A stretch of 48,786 nucleotides of DNA, taken from assembly GCA_030765485.1 (NCBI GenBank), contig JAVCCR010000009.1, positions 1 to 48,786 of the forward strand, given 5' to 3'. Both the position numbers and the translations under genes were made by a program. This document shows positions 28,091 to 38,265 of the stretch, in pieces. Position 1 is the first letter of the stretch. Each line of letters opens with the position of its first letter. Origin of the DNA: Candidatus Gygaella obscura. GTDB taxonomy: Bacteria; Omnitrophota; Gorgyraeia; Gygaellales; Gygaellaceae. The notes beneath the pieces are model-generated. The model was not told where the DNA came from. It was given only the letters and a program-made list of their open reading frames with translations, and made no database searches.

Positions 28091-29098
28091 ATGCTTAAAG
28101 TCGGTATTAATGGGTTTGGTAGGATTGGTAGGTTAGTTTTTAGGTCAGCACTAGAGAAAAAGACAAAGGGTTTTGAGATCGTTGCAGTAAATGATATTAC
28201 AGATGCAAAGACTTTGGCCCATCTTTTAAAATACGATTCAAATTTTGGTATTCTTGATGTTGATGTAACAGTTCAAGGAAATGATTTGGTAGTTGATGGT
28301 AAGACGATTAAGGTTTCAGCAGAAAGAGATCCGGCTAAGCTTCCTTGGAAGGCTTTAGGCGTTGATGTGGTAGTAGAATCAACTGGAATCTTCAGAGACA
28401 GAGAAAAGGCTGGACTGCATCTAGTTGCAGGAGCAAAAACCGTAATAATTTCCGCTCCGGCAAAAGGAGATATAAAAACCGTTGTTTTAGGTGTCAATGA
28501 AGAAACTTTAGATATTAAAAAAGACAATATTATTTCTAACGCATCTTGTACAACAAACTGTATTGCTCCGGTTGTTAAAGCTTTAAAAGACGCCCTAGGA
28601 GTCAAAAAGGGTCTGATGACAACGATTCATTCCTATACCAATGATCAGAAGATATTAGATCTTCCACATTCTGATTTAAGAAGGGCAAGAGCGGCAGCAC
28701 TTTCAATGATTCCTACGACAACAGGTGCGGCCAAGGCAGTAGGTTTGGTTATTCCTGAGCTTAAGGGTAAACTTGATGGTATGGCAATGAGAGTACCTAC
28801 GCCTACGGTTTCCGTGGTGGATGTGGTTTTAACAACTGGAAAAGAAACCACCAAAGAAGAAGTTAATGATATTTTTAAAAAGGCTTCAGAGTCAACGCTA
28901 AAAGGTATTCTGGGGGTAACAGATTTACCTTTGGTTTCAGTTGATTTTAGAAAAAACTCATTGTCTAGTATAGTGGATAGCCAGTTAACATTCGTTCAGG
29001 GTGATTCAGTTAAGGTTTTATCTTGGTATGACAACGAATGGGGATATTCCTGTCGCGTAGTAGATTTGATTGACTATTTGATTAAAAAAGGAATATAA
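28091..29098 (+). CDS. gap: Glyceraldehyde-3-phosphate dehydrogenase
   Basis: [47 protein letters not shown]. Strong SD aaggagga upstream. Confidence 0.98.
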   Translation: MLKVGINGFGRIGRLVFRSALEKKTKGFEIVAVNDITDAKTLAHLLKYDSNFGILDVDVTVQGNDLVVDGKTIKVSAERDPAKLPWKALGVDVVVESTGIFRDREKAGLHLVAGAKTVIISAPAKGDIKTVVLGVNEETLDIKKDNIISNASCTTNCIAPVVKALKDALGVKKGLMTTIHSYTNDQKILDLPHSDLRRARAAALSMIPTTTGAAKAVGLVIPELKGKLDGMAMRVPTPTVSVVDVVLTTGKETTKEEVNDIFKKASESTLKGILGVTDLPLVSVDFRKNSLSSIVDSQLTFVQGDSVKVLSWYDNEWGYSCRVVDLIDYLIKKGI

Positions 29099-29104
29099 TT
29101 CGTT

Positions 29105-30292
29105 ATGGCAAAATTAACTGTTAAGGATATTGAGCTAAACGATAAAAAGGTTTTAGTCCGCTGTGATTTTAACGTCCCGCAGGATGAAAATCTTAATATT
29201 ACCGATGACAGAAGAATCAAAGCTGCTTTACCGACAATTGAGTATATCTTTTCGCAAAATCCAAAAAAGCTAATTTTGGCCAGTCATTTAGGTAGGCCTA
29301 AGGGTAAAGTAGTTGATAAGTATAGCCTTAAGCCGGTGGCGAAGCGTTTAGCAGAATTTTTAAACCAAGATGTTTTGCTGCTTAATGATTGCATTGGCGA
29401 AGAGGTTGTTAAAGAAATTACAGAAAGTAAGCAGAAAATAGTTTTATTGGAGAATTTAAGGTTCCATGCTGAAGAAGAAAAAAATGATTCTGAATTTGCC
29501 AAAAAACTTAGCTTGTTAGCAGATGTTTATGTCAATGATGCCTTTGGTACGGCACACCGCGCGCATGCCTCCACAGAAGGCGTTACGCGTTTTTTAAGAT
29601 CGGCTGCTGGGTTTTTATTAAAGAAGGAAATCGATTATCTTTCCAAGGCAACGGGTGAGGTTGAAAAGCCTTATTATTTGATTTTAGGTGGTGCAAAGGT
29701 ATCTGACAAGATCCCTATGATTGAGAACTTGATTGATAAGGTGGATAAGATAATTATTGCCGGTGGTATGGCCTATACATTTTTAAAGGCTAAAGGAGTA
29801 AGTATCGGTAGTTCAAAATTAGAAGCAGAAAAGCTTGATTTGGCCAAGTCTTTATTGGATGAGGCAGAAAAAAAGAATGTAAAAATAGTTTTACCAATTG
29901 ACCATGTTGTGAGCGATAAGTTTGACAAAGACGCTGAGAGTAACATTACTGATAGTGAGACTATCCCTGATGGAATGATGGCTTTGGATATCGGACCTAA
30001 AAGTATAGAGCTATTTAATAATGAGTTAAAGGACGCTAAGACTATTGTTTGGAATGGACCCTTAGGTGTGTTTGAGATGGATAAGTTTGCCAAAGGAACT
30101 CGCGAGGTAGCTATTTTTATAGGGGAAATACCCGCTATTACAATAATCGGCGGAGGAGATACTGCAGCAGCAATTGCCAAATTTAATTTAGATGATAAAA
30201 TGAGCCATATATCTACAGGCGGAGGCGCATCATTAGAATTTTTAGAAGGAAAGCTTTTACCTGGGATTGAGGCTTTAACAGAGAAAGAGTAA
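29105..30292 (+). CDS. pgk: Phosphoglycerate kinase
   Basis: KKVLVRCDFNVPQDE; ASHLGRPKG; NDAFGTAHRAHAST; IIGGGDTAAAI; STGGGASLEFLEGK. Confidence 0.98.
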   Translation: MAKLTVKDIELNDKKVLVRCDFNVPQDENLNITDDRRIKAALPTIEYIFSQNPKKLILASHLGRPKGKVVDKYSLKPVAKRLAEFLNQDVLLLNDCIGEEVVKEITESKQKIVLLENLRFHAEEEKNDSEFAKKLSLLADVYVNDAFGTAHRAHASTEGVTRFLRSAAGFLLKKEIDYLSKATGEVEKPYYLILGGAKVSDKIPMIENLIDKVDKIIIAGGMAYTFLKAKGVSIGSSKLEAEKLDLAKSLLDEAEKKNVKIVLPIDHVVSDKFDKDAESNITDSETIPDGMMALDIGPKSIELFNNELKDAKTIVWNGPLGVFEMDKFAKGTREVAIFIGEIPAITIIGGGDTAAAIAKFNLDDKMSHISTGGGASLEFLEGKLLPGIEALTEKE

Positions 30293-30294
30293 AG

Positions 30295-31062
30295 ATGCGT
30301 AGATATATAATTGCCGGTAACTGGAAAATGTATAAGACAATCACTGAGTCTATTGAACTTGCTAATAGTTTAAAGAGAGAGTTGATCGATTGTGCTTCTT
30401 TAGATATTGTACTTTGCCCGAATTATGTTGCGTTGTCAGAGGTCCAGGAGGTTGTCTATGGAACCAATATTGAAGTAGGTGCACAAAATGTTTTTTGGCA
30501 GGAAGAAGGCGCTTTTACAGGTGAAGTTTCCGCTGCTATGATTAAAGATGTTGGTTGTAAATACGTAATCATCGGACACTCTGAAAGAAGACAGTATTTT
30601 AATGAAACCAATGAAACAGTGAATAAAAGAATTACCCATGCCTTAAAGCATGAGCTTATTCCTATTGTCTGTGTTGGTGAGAATTTAAAACAGCGTGAAT
30701 CTGAGAAGACCTTTGAGGTTGTTGAAGACCATATTAAAGGAGCCTTGGGAGGCTTTGCTAAAGAAGAATTGAGTTCTTTGATTATAGCCTATGAGCCTGT
30801 TTGGGCTATTGGAACAGGCAAAACTGCAACTCCGGATCAAGCCCAACAAGTGCATAAATTCATCAGAGATTTGCTTGTTAAATTATTTGACGAGGAGTTT
30901 GCATCAAGTGTGCGCATACAATATGGAGGAAGTGTGAAACCTGAAAATGCCAATGATCTGATGACGCAAAATGATATTGATGGTGCATTAGTGGGTGGGG
31001 CAAGTTTAAAGGTGGATAGTTTTGTAAAGATAGTCAAAATAACTGAAAGCATAATAAAATGA
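30295..31062 (+). CDS. tpiA: Triosephosphate isomerase
   Basis: IAGNWKMYKT; VIIGHSERRQYFNET; AYEPVWAIGTGKTAT; QYGGSVKPENA. Confidence 0.98.
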   Translation: MRRYIIAGNWKMYKTITESIELANSLKRELIDCASLDIVLCPNYVALSEVQEVVYGTNIEVGAQNVFWQEEGAFTGEVSAAMIKDVGCKYVIIGHSERRQYFNETNETVNKRITHALKHELIPIVCVGENLKQRESEKTFEVVEDHIKGALGGFAKEELSSLIIAYEPVWAIGTGKTATPDQAQQVHKFIRDLLVKLFDEEFASSVRIQYGGSVKPENANDLMTQNDIDGALVGGASLKVDSFVKIVKITESIIK

Positions 31063-31424
31063 CGCAGGCAATTTTAATTGGTATTTATTCTGTGGCGTGT
31101 TTACTTTTGATATTCGTAATTCTTGTACAGTCTGGCCGCGGCGGTGGTCTTGTAGAGAGTTTTTCCGGGGCTGAATCAATCTTCGGTACAAAGACAAATT
31201 CATTTCTGGTTAAATTAACAGCGATTTTAGCTACGATATTTTTATGTTCTGCCATATTGATCGCTTATCTATCTAAATCCAGCAGTAAGTCTTTGTTGGA
31301 TGATTATACAAGTAAGTCAACTACAGCTGTGTCAGAATCAGCTGAAGAAGCTTCAATGGAAGCATCTGAAGTCGAGCCTTTACAGGACCTTGAGGAAGAT
31401 GCCGTTCAAGAAAAAAACCAATAA
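31059..31424 (+). CDS. secG: Preprotein translocase subunit SecG
   Basis: LLIFVILVQSGRGGGLVESFSGAESIFGTKTNSFLVKLTAILATIFLCSAILIAYL; ATGA overlap with tpiA. Confidence 0.93.
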   Translation: MTQAILIGIYSVACLLLIFVILVQSGRGGGLVESFSGAESIFGTKTNSFLVKLTAILATIFLCSAILIAYLSKSSSKSLLDDYTSKSTTAVSESAEEASMEASEVEPLQDLEEDAVQEKNQ

Positions 31425-33039
31425 ATTTATCTTAAAGGAAAGCTATATTAAAAAACTACCGCTTATGACGGTAGTTTTTTTATTGCTTGTTACGGTTTGC
31501 TTTGCTTGTGACTTTGGCGATGCATTAATTGATACCTCAAGCGCAGATGCGCGTACGCTTTTGCCAATACTGGCATCAGATACAGCCTCTAGTTCTATCA
31601 CCGGTTTGATTTTCAACGGTCTTGTTAAATACGATAAAGATATTAATCTCGTAGGTGATCTGGCCCGGTCTTGGGAAATAAGCAGTGATAAACGCGAGAT
31701 AACCTTTCATTTAAGAGAAAATGTCTATTGGCATGACGGAGAGCAATTTAGTGCCGAAGATGTAAAATTTACTTATGAAAAACTGATTGATCCACAGGTA
31801 AGGACTCCTTATAGCGGTGATTTTGAGCGCATCAATAAGGTTGAGATAGTGGATTCTTTTACAATAAAGGTTAGCTATAAACAGCCTTTTTCTCCAGGTT
31901 TATCGAGCTGGGGAATGTCAATAATGCCAAAGCATATTTTAAAGGATCATGATTTAAATAATACCGAGTTTAGCCGTAATCCAATCGGAACCGGTCCTTA
32001 TAGGTTTAAAAAATGGATTACTCAGGAAAAGATCGAGTTAGTTGCCAATAAAGATTATTTTGAAGGTTCTCCTTTCATAAGTAGAATTATAACCCGCATA
32101 ATCCCTGATAGTGATACTTTATTTTTGGAGCTTCAGACAAAAAATGTTGATTGGATGTCTCTTACGCCCTTACAGTTTAAGAAAAAAACCAATAAAGATT
32201 TTTTTAAAAATAATTTTAATAAATTTAGAACACAGGCATTCCAGTATACGTATTTAGGATATAATTTAAATGACGTTAGATTTAAAGATAAAAGAGTCCG
32301 TCAGGCATTAAATTATGCGGTGGATAAGCAGGAGCTAATCAACGGGGTTTTGTTAGGTTTTGGTAGAGTTTGCACAGGGCCTTTTATTCCTGAAAGCTGG
32401 GCCTATAATGATAAGGTGGCTGACGTTGAGTTTAACCCTAAAAAGGCAAAGATTATTCTTAAGCAGGCAGGTTGGTCAGATACAGATAGCGATGGGATTA
32501 TTGATAAAAACAACGAACCTTTCGAATTTACTTTAATTACCAACCAGGGGAATGATTTAAGAATAAGGAGTGCTGAGATTATCCAAAGGCGTTTGGCTGA
32601 TATTGGTATAAAAATGAAGATTAAGGTTATTGAATGGTCTTCGTTTTTAAGCGAATTTATTGATAAGAGGCGCTTTGAGGCGGTGCTTTTAGGATGGTCT
32701 TTATCAAGGGATCCGGATAATTATGATATATTTCATTCTTCAAAAACAAAAGAGGGGGAGTTTAATTTTGTAGGCTATAATAATCAGAAGGTGGATAAAC
32801 TCTTAGAGCAAGGTCGCAGCATATTTGAACAAAGCAAGCGTTCAGAAATATACAGGCAGATACATAAAATAATTTACGATGATCAGCCTTATATGTTTTT
32901 ATATGTCCCAGATAGCCTTTCGATTATTGATAAGCGTTTTCAGGGCATTATTCCAGCTGCTATCGGAATAGGTTATAATCTTATCAAGTGGTGTGTGCCT
33001 AAAGAGAACCAGCGTTACAGAAACTTTTTTAGACAATGA
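31399..33039 (+). CDS. Peptide/dipeptide ABC transporter substrate-binding protein (SBP family 5)
   Basis: Signal segment; RDPQ-like SBP_bac_5 features: [61 protein letters not shown] 31399 is more plausible than ORF-track start 31300. Confidence 0.9.
   Translation: MPFKKKTNKFILKESYIKKLPLMTVVFLLLVTVCFACDFGDALIDTSSADARTLLPILASDTASSSITGLIFNGLVKYDKDINLVGDLARSWEISSDKREITFHLRENVYWHDGEQFSAEDVKFTYEKLIDPQVRTPYSGDFERINKVEIVDSFTIKVSYKQPFSPGLSSWGMSIMPKHILKDHDLNNTEFSRNPIGTGPYRFKKWITQEKIELVANKDYFEGSPFISRIITRIIPDSDTLFLELQTKNVDWMSLTPLQFKKKTNKDFFKNNFNKFRTQAFQYTYLGYNLNDVRFKDKRVRQALNYAVDKQELINGVLLGFGRVCTGPFIPESWAYNDKVADVEFNPKKAKIILKQAGWSDTDSDGIIDKNNEPFEFTLITNQGNDLRIRSAEIIQRRLADIGIKMKIKVIEWSSFLSEFIDKRRFEAVLLGWSLSRDPDNYDIFHSSKTKEGEFNFVGYNNQKVDKLLEQGRSIFEQSKRSEIYRQIHKIIYDDQPYMFLYVPDSLSIIDKRFQGIIPAAIGIGYNLIKWCVPKENQRYRNFFRQ
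31451..31481 (+). terminator. Rho-independent terminator-like hairpin inside the 5' end of the SBP gene
   Basis: AAAAACTACCG-cttatga-CGGTAGTTTTT followed by a 7-T run (31475-31481): 11-bp perfect stem, 7-nt loop. Confidence 0.6.
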
Positions 33040-34013
33040 TACGTTTTATTATTAAAAGACTTTTAGGATTATTGCCTTTACTTTTAGGGATAACTTTAAT
33101 TTCTTTTTTTGTAATTCATTTAGCTCCCGGTGAGCCTACGGTTTTGCAGGAAGCAATGAATCCTAAGGTTTCTTTAGAGGTACACAGTCGTCTGGTGAAG
33201 CTTTATGATTTAGATAAGCCACTTTCTTTACAGTATATAAATTGGCTTTCCCGTGTTGCCAGGTTTGATTTCGGTACCTCTTTTATCGACGGAAGGCCGG
33301 TGATAGAAAAAATTGCAAGAAGACTTCCGCTGACTTTATTTATAAATATTACTTCGATGTTATTGATTTTTTTGATTGCTTTGCCTTTGGGTATTATTTC
33401 AGCTGTAAAGAAAAATTCTTTTTTTGATAGAAGTGTGACTGTATTTGTATTTATCGGTTTTGCTATACCTACATTTTGGTTGGCATTGTTACTGATGGAT
33501 TTTCTAGGCGTAAAACTAGGTGTTTTGCCGGTTGTGGGTTTAAAATCAATTGATTTTGAATATTTTACCCCTGTACAAAAAATACTTGATTTGGTTAAGC
33601 ATTTGGTTTTGCCGATTGTTTTATCAGCATTTTCCGGCCTTGCGGGAATGTCGCGTTATATGCGTACCAGCATGGTAAACGTGTTAAAGTCTCCTTATAT
33701 CTATACTGCAAAAGCCAAAGGCCTGCCGCAATCACAGGTTGTGTTTAAACACGCACTGCGCAATGCGGTTTTACCGATTGTTACAATATTGGGTTTATCT
33801 ATTCCTGCTTTAATTGGGGGAAGCGTAATCTTTGAAACGATTTTTTCACTTCCCGGTATGGGAAGATTGTTTTATGAGGCAGTAATGCAAAGAGATTATT
33901 CAATGATTATGGCTTCTTTAGTTATTGGCGCATTTTTGACTTTGATCGGTAATCTCTTAGCCGATATAGCCTATGCCTATGTTGATCCAAGAATAAGGTA
34001 TGCAAAACAATGA
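33036..34013 (+). CDS. Dipeptide/oligopeptide ABC transporter permease (DppB/OppB-like)
   Basis: [64 protein letters not shown]. Confidence 0.95.
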   Translation: MIRFIIKRLLGLLPLLLGITLISFFVIHLAPGEPTVLQEAMNPKVSLEVHSRLVKLYDLDKPLSLQYINWLSRVARFDFGTSFIDGRPVIEKIARRLPLTLFINITSMLLIFLIALPLGIISAVKKNSFFDRSVTVFVFIGFAIPTFWLALLLMDFLGVKLGVLPVVGLKSIDFEYFTPVQKILDLVKHLVLPIVLSAFSGLAGMSRYMRTSMVNVLKSPYIYTAKAKGLPQSQVVFKHALRNAVLPIVTILGLSIPALIGGSVIFETIFSLPGMGRLFYEAVMQRDYSMIMASLVIGAFLTLIGNLLADIAYAYVDPRIRYAKQ

Positions 34014-34822
34014 AAAAAGTTTTTAAAAATAAAATGGTTTTAATAGGTACGGTGATTATTCTTTCTTTTTTAGTATTGGCGGTTTTTGCCGAGATTTTTT
34101 CCGGGTATGATCCTACAGCTATTGTAATTGAAGATGCCTTGGTGGCTCCTAGTGCCAGTCATTGGTTGGGAACAGATCAATTAGGCAGAGATGTATTTGC
34201 GCGACTTGTCTTTGGCGCGAGGATTTCTTTAAGTATTGGTTTTATTGCTGTGGGGATTGCAACTTTAATCGGGGTAATTCTTGGGTCTTTAGCTGGTTAT
34301 TACAGGGGGTGGGTAGATTCAGTGATTATGCGTTTTGTGGATATCATGCTATGTTTTCCTGTATTTTTCTTGCTTCTTGCAGTTATTGCGTTACTTGAGC
34401 CGTCGATATTTAATATTATGATTATAATTGGTTTGACCAGTTGGATGGGCGTTGCCAGGCTTATTAGAGCAGAGATATTAAGCCTGAAGGAGCGCGAGTT
34501 TATTTTATCAGAATATGCTTTAGGTGCAGGTACTGCTAGGATTATATTAAAACATTTAATACCCAACGCAATAGGGCCGGTTTTGGTTTCAGCTACTTTA
34601 GGAATCGGCGCGGCGATTCTTGTGGAGTCATCTTTAAGTTTTTTAGGCCTTGGAGTGCAGCCGCCAACAGCAAGCTGGGGCAATATGCTTATCGAGGCAA
34701 AATCTACCCTGGGTGTTGCCTGGTGGCTTACGGTGTTTCCGGGGGTTTCTATTCTTTTTACGATTTTAGGATTTAATCTAATTGGTGAAGGATTAAGGGA
34801 GGTTTTTGGTTATAATGGCTAA
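34010..34822 (+). CDS. Dipeptide/oligopeptide ABC transporter permease (DppC/OppC-like)
   Basis: [73 protein letters not shown]. Confidence 0.95.
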   Translation: MKKVFKNKMVLIGTVIILSFLVLAVFAEIFSGYDPTAIVIEDALVAPSASHWLGTDQLGRDVFARLVFGARISLSIGFIAVGIATLIGVILGSLAGYYRGWVDSVIMRFVDIMLCFPVFFLLLAVIALLEPSIFNIMIIIGLTSWMGVARLIRAEILSLKEREFILSEYALGAGTARIILKHLIPNAIGPVLVSATLGIGAAILVESSLSFLGLGVQPPTASWGNMLIEAKSTLGVAWWLTVFPGVSILFTILGFNLIGEGLREVFGYNG

Positions 34823-35597
34823 ATTGCTGGATATTAAAAACCTAAAGGTTGGGTTTGAAAATGACGATGTTTTTACCGAGGCGGTAAAGGGGATAGATCT
34901 GTTTGTAAACGAAAGCCAGATTTTAGGTCTTGCTGGTGAAAGTGGTTCAGGTAAGAGCGTAACCACACTTTCTATTACGAGACTTTTACCTTCTTCTGCA
35001 ACAGTGTCTGGAAGTGTCTGTTTTGAAGGTGAGGATTTATTAAGCATTGATGAGGCTCGTATGATTCATATCCGCGGCAGAAAAATAAGCTATATTTTTC
35101 AGGAGCCGACAAGTTTTTTAAATCCAGTTTTTTCAATCGGTTCACAAATCAGTGAGTCTTTGATTTTTCATCAAAAACTGACAAAAAAACAGGCATTTGA
35201 GGAGTCGGTTAGAGTTTTAGAACAGGTGCATATGCCTAACCCAAGAGAACAGATGCATCAATATCCGCATCAGCTTTCAGGAGGAATGAATCAGAGGGTG
35301 ATGATTGCTATGGCTTTAGCCTGCAGGCCAAAGCTTCTGATTGCCGATGAGCCTACAACTGCACTTGATGTTACTATAGAATCAGGCATCTTGGATTTAT
35401 TGCTGGAATTAAAACAAAAAATGAATTTATCGATTATACTTATAAGTCATGACCTATCTATTATGGAGCGTCTGGCCGATAGGATTGCGATTATGAAAGA
35501 CGGCCATATAGTAGAATGCGATCAGACAAAAATAATTCTTAATAACCCGCAGCATAGCTATACAAAGAATCTTATGGATTCTATTATAAGGTTATAA
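34815..35597 (+). CDS. Peptide ABC transporter ATP-binding protein (DppD/OppD-like)
   Basis: GESGSGKSVTTLSI; YPHQLSGGMNQRVMIAMALACRPKLLIADEPTTALDVT. Confidence 0.95.
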   Translation: MAKLLDIKNLKVGFENDDVFTEAVKGIDLFVNESQILGLAGESGSGKSVTTLSITRLLPSSATVSGSVCFEGEDLLSIDEARMIHIRGRKISYIFQEPTSFLNPVFSIGSQISESLIFHQKLTKKQAFEESVRVLEQVHMPNPREQMHQYPHQLSGGMNQRVMIAMALACRPKLLIADEPTTALDVTIESGILDLLLELKQKMNLSIILISHDLSIMERLADRIAIMKDGHIVECDQTKIILNNPQHSYTKNLMDSIIRL

Positions 35598-35598
35598 A

Positions 35599-36516
35599 AT
35601 GAATAAGATAATTGAAACGAATAATTTGTCAAAACATTTTAATTTAGGAAAAGGACCTTTAGGAAAAACTAAGGTTATTGTAAAAGCGGTTGATGATTTA
35701 AGTTTTTCTGTGTTTGATAATGAAATCCTTGCTATTGTCGGAGAATCTGGATGCGGTAAATCTACTTTGGCAAAACTTATATTAAAGCTTATCCTGCCTA
35801 CTAAAGGTGAAGTTAATCTTTTTAGTCCTGTAAAGAATTTACGGAAGGATGTTCAGGTTGTGTTTCAAGACCCTTTAAATAGTCTTGATCCTATGTTTAG
35901 GGTAAAAGATATTTTAAAAGAACCGTTTATCATCCATAGATTAGTAAAAAAAAGCGATATTGCCAAAAGAATAAAATATCTTTTATCTCTTGTTGGTCTC
36001 GGTGAAGAGCTTTTAAACAGGTTTTCTTATGAATTAAGCGGCGGCCAAAGGCAGAGGATATGTATTGCACGCGCCTTATCGGTTGAGCCTAAGGTTTTGA
36101 TTCTGGATGAACCGACTTCTAGCCTGGATGTAACAGTGCAAAAAAGTATTTTAAACCTATTGATGGATTTTAAACAAAGATTCAATCTGACTTATTGTTT
36201 TATTACGCATAATATTGCTATTGCAAAATTAATCAGCGATAGAGTTCTGGTTATGTATAAAGGCAAAATCGCGGAATTGGCTAAAAAAGATGTTATTTTT
36301 TCTAGTCCGGCACATCCGTATACAAAATTGCTTTTAAGCGCAAAGAGTCAAACAAGCGCAATTTTAAATATTAAGGGAGAATTTTCACCCTGTGCGTGTA
36401 ATTATTACCATAGATGCCCGAATAAAAAACCGATTTGCAAACAAAAGACTCCGCAATTGGTGGATTTAAGCCAAAGACATTATGCAGCTTGCCATTTTCC
36501 TTTAAATCAAGTATAA
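35599..36516 (+). CDS. Peptide ABC transporter ATP-binding protein (DppF/OppF-like)
   Basis: GESGCGKSTLAKL; YELSGGQRQRICIARALSVEPKVLILDEPTSSLDVTVQ; C-terminal CACNYYHRCPNKKPIC cysteine motif. Confidence 0.95.
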   Translation: MNKIIETNNLSKHFNLGKGPLGKTKVIVKAVDDLSFSVFDNEILAIVGESGCGKSTLAKLILKLILPTKGEVNLFSPVKNLRKDVQVVFQDPLNSLDPMFRVKDILKEPFIIHRLVKKSDIAKRIKYLLSLVGLGEELLNRFSYELSGGQRQRICIARALSVEPKVLILDEPTSSLDVTVQKSILNLLMDFKQRFNLTYCFITHNIAIAKLISDRVLVMYKGKIAELAKKDVIFSSPAHPYTKLLLSAKSQTSAILNIKGEFSPCACNYYHRCPNKKPICKQKTPQLVDLSQRHYAACHFPLNQV

Positions 36517-36529
36517 TTAGTGCTAAAAT
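36489..36529 (+). promoter_or_regulatory. Candidate promoter(s) for glgC: TTGCCA-N17-TATAAT and an extended -10 TGCTAAAAT
   Basis: TTGCCA 36489-36494 with TATAAT 36512-36517; TGC-TAAAAT 36521-36529; ATG 36536. Confidence 0.5.
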
Positions 36530-36535
36530 AAGACT

Positions 36536-37759
36536 ATGAAAGAAAATATTGTTACATTTTTACTGGCAGGCGGTAGGGGAAAGCGCCTTTCTCCTTTAAC
36601 TAAAGACAGAACCAAACCAGCTGTTCCTTTTGGCGGAGCTTACAGGATTGTTGACTTTACGCTTTCAAACTGTGTTAATTCCGGCCTGAGGAAAATCAAT
36701 GTTTTGATTCAGTATAAGTCACACTCTTTGCAAAGACATCTGCGTATGGGCTGGAATATATTCGATATGCAGCTGAGTGAGTATATTGATGTTGTTCCTG
36801 CGCAGCAAAGGATGGGTGATGCTTGGTATAAGGGTACTGCCGATGCCATCTATCAAAATCTTTATACCTTAGATGATGAAAGAGGGGTAAGCGAGGTTTT
36901 GATTCTTGCCGGCGATCATATTTATAAAATGGATTATAATGATTTGCTTACAAGGCACCGTAAGTCAAAGGCGGATTTGACTGTTGCTGCGGTAAGGTTT
37001 CCTAAAAAAGAAAGTGTTCAGCTTGGGGTAATTGAAGTTGATAGAAATAACAACGTGGTGGGTTTTAAAGAGAAGAAAAAAGATGCCGGTAATATCCCTG
37101 AAGACCCGGAAAATATTTTTGCATCTATGGGCATATATGTTTTTAATCCTGCTGTATTGAAAGAGGAATTAAAAGAGGATTCTGCTAAGGACACTGAGCA
37201 TGATTTTGGTAAAAATATCATAAACCAGATGTTAAAGAAAAAAAGAAAAGTCGTGCTTTTTGATTTTAAAGATAAAAATACAAATAAACCCAATTACTGG
37301 CTTGATATTGGTACATTAGAAGCCTATTATGATGCAAATATGGATTTAGTCGAGGTTAATCCGGTGTTTAATCTATATGACAGATCATGGCCGGTAAGGA
37401 CGCATCATGAACCTTTTCCTCCGGCAAAGACGGTTTTTTCCGGAGACAATCAAAAGGATAGAATCGGTCTAGTAATGGATTCTCTTGTAACAAGCGGATG
37501 TATCATCTCAGGTGGTAAGGTGCAAAGGTCAATTCTTTCTTATAATGTTAGGATCAATAGTTTTTCTCAAGTTTTGGATTCAATATTAATGGAAGGTGTG
37601 AATGTAGGTAGACACGCAAAGATTAAAAATGCAATAATCGATAAGGATGTTAACATTCCGGAAAATACGGTTATCGGTTACGATACTGAAGAAGACAAGA
37701 AAAAGTTTTTTGTTACCGAAAGAGGAATTGTGGTTGTAGCTAAAGGAACTAAGTTATAG
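36536..37759 (+). CDS. glgC: Glucose-1-phosphate adenylyltransferase
   Basis: FLLAGGRGKRLSPLTKDRTKPAVPFGGAYRIVDFTLSNCVNSG; AQQRMGDAWYKGTADAIYQNL; ILAGDHIYKMDY; C-terminal beta-helix repeats. Confidence 0.96.
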   Translation: MKENIVTFLLAGGRGKRLSPLTKDRTKPAVPFGGAYRIVDFTLSNCVNSGLRKINVLIQYKSHSLQRHLRMGWNIFDMQLSEYIDVVPAQQRMGDAWYKGTADAIYQNLYTLDDERGVSEVLILAGDHIYKMDYNDLLTRHRKSKADLTVAAVRFPKKESVQLGVIEVDRNNNVVGFKEKKKDAGNIPEDPENIFASMGIYVFNPAVLKEELKEDSAKDTEHDFGKNIINQMLKKKRKVVLFDFKDKNTNKPNYWLDIGTLEAYYDANMDLVEVNPVFNLYDRSWPVRTHHEPFPPAKTVFSGDNQKDRIGLVMDSLVTSGCIISGGKVQRSILSYNVRINSFSQVLDSILMEGVNVGRHAKIKNAIIDKDVNIPENTVIGYDTEEDKKKFFVTERGIVVVAKGTKL

Positions 37760-37761
37760 CA

Positions 37762-38217
37762 ATGATAAAAAAAGCTAGATTAGAACAGGTTAGGCAGATT
37801 CAGTCTTTGGTAAAATATTTTGCCTCTAAGGATTTGATGTTGGATAGATCTTTGAATGAGCTCTATGAGAACTTGAGGGATTTTTGGGTATGGAGTAAAA
37901 ATAAAAAAGTCTATGGATGTGCGGCATTGCATATGTTGTGGGATGGTCTTGCTGAGATAAAGTCGGTTGCTGTAAGTGAAAAACACCATAAAGAAAATAT
38001 CGGTACCAAGCTTATAGAACAATGTTTAAAGGAAGCTAAGCAGTTGGGTATAAAAAGGGTTTTTGTTTTAACCTATGCACCAAATTTTTTTAAAAAGTTC
38101 GGTTTTAAACGTATATCAAAAGAAAAACTTCCTCATAAAATCTGGGCAGAATGTATTAATTGTCCTAAGTTTCCCGACTGTAACGAGGTTGCTTTAATAA
38201 AAAATATTGCAAGATAA
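37762..38217 (+). CDS. GNAT-family N-acetyltransferase (ArgA-type short form)
   Basis: LAEIKSVAVSEKHHKENIGTKLIEQCLKEAKQLGIKRVFVLTYAPNFFKKFGFK; CINCPKFPDCNE tail. Confidence 0.82.
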   Translation: MIKKARLEQVRQIQSLVKYFASKDLMLDRSLNELYENLRDFWVWSKNKKVYGCAALHMLWDGLAEIKSVAVSEKHHKENIGTKLIEQCLKEAKQLGIKRVFVLTYAPNFFKKFGFKRISKEKLPHKIWAECINCPKFPDCNEVALIKNIAR

Positions 38218-38235
38218 TCTTAAATATTGTAAAAT
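38207..38235 (+). promoter_or_regulatory. Candidate promoter TTGCAA-N17-TAAAAT upstream of acd-etfBA
   Basis: TTGCAA 38207-38212; TAAAAT 38230-38235; SD aaaggag before ATG 38266. Confidence 0.5.
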
Positions 38236-38265
38236 ACGTACTTCAAACAATAAAGGAGTAAGGTT

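Noticed and set aside
28273-30180. Minus-strand ORFs inside gap and pgk (e.g. 28273-28605, 29773-30180)
   Set aside because: Lie antisense to unmistakable gap/pgk coding sequence, low-complexity Ser/Thr/Leu-rich translations, no recognisable domain; shadow ORFs.
30295-31424. tpiA-secG adjacency with ATGA overlap
   Set aside because: Gene order gap-pgk-tpiA-secG is common in bacteria; not unusual.
34162-34398. 78-aa + strand ORF inside the DppC-like gene
   Set aside because: Alternative frame within a strongly conserved permease; no start context or domain.
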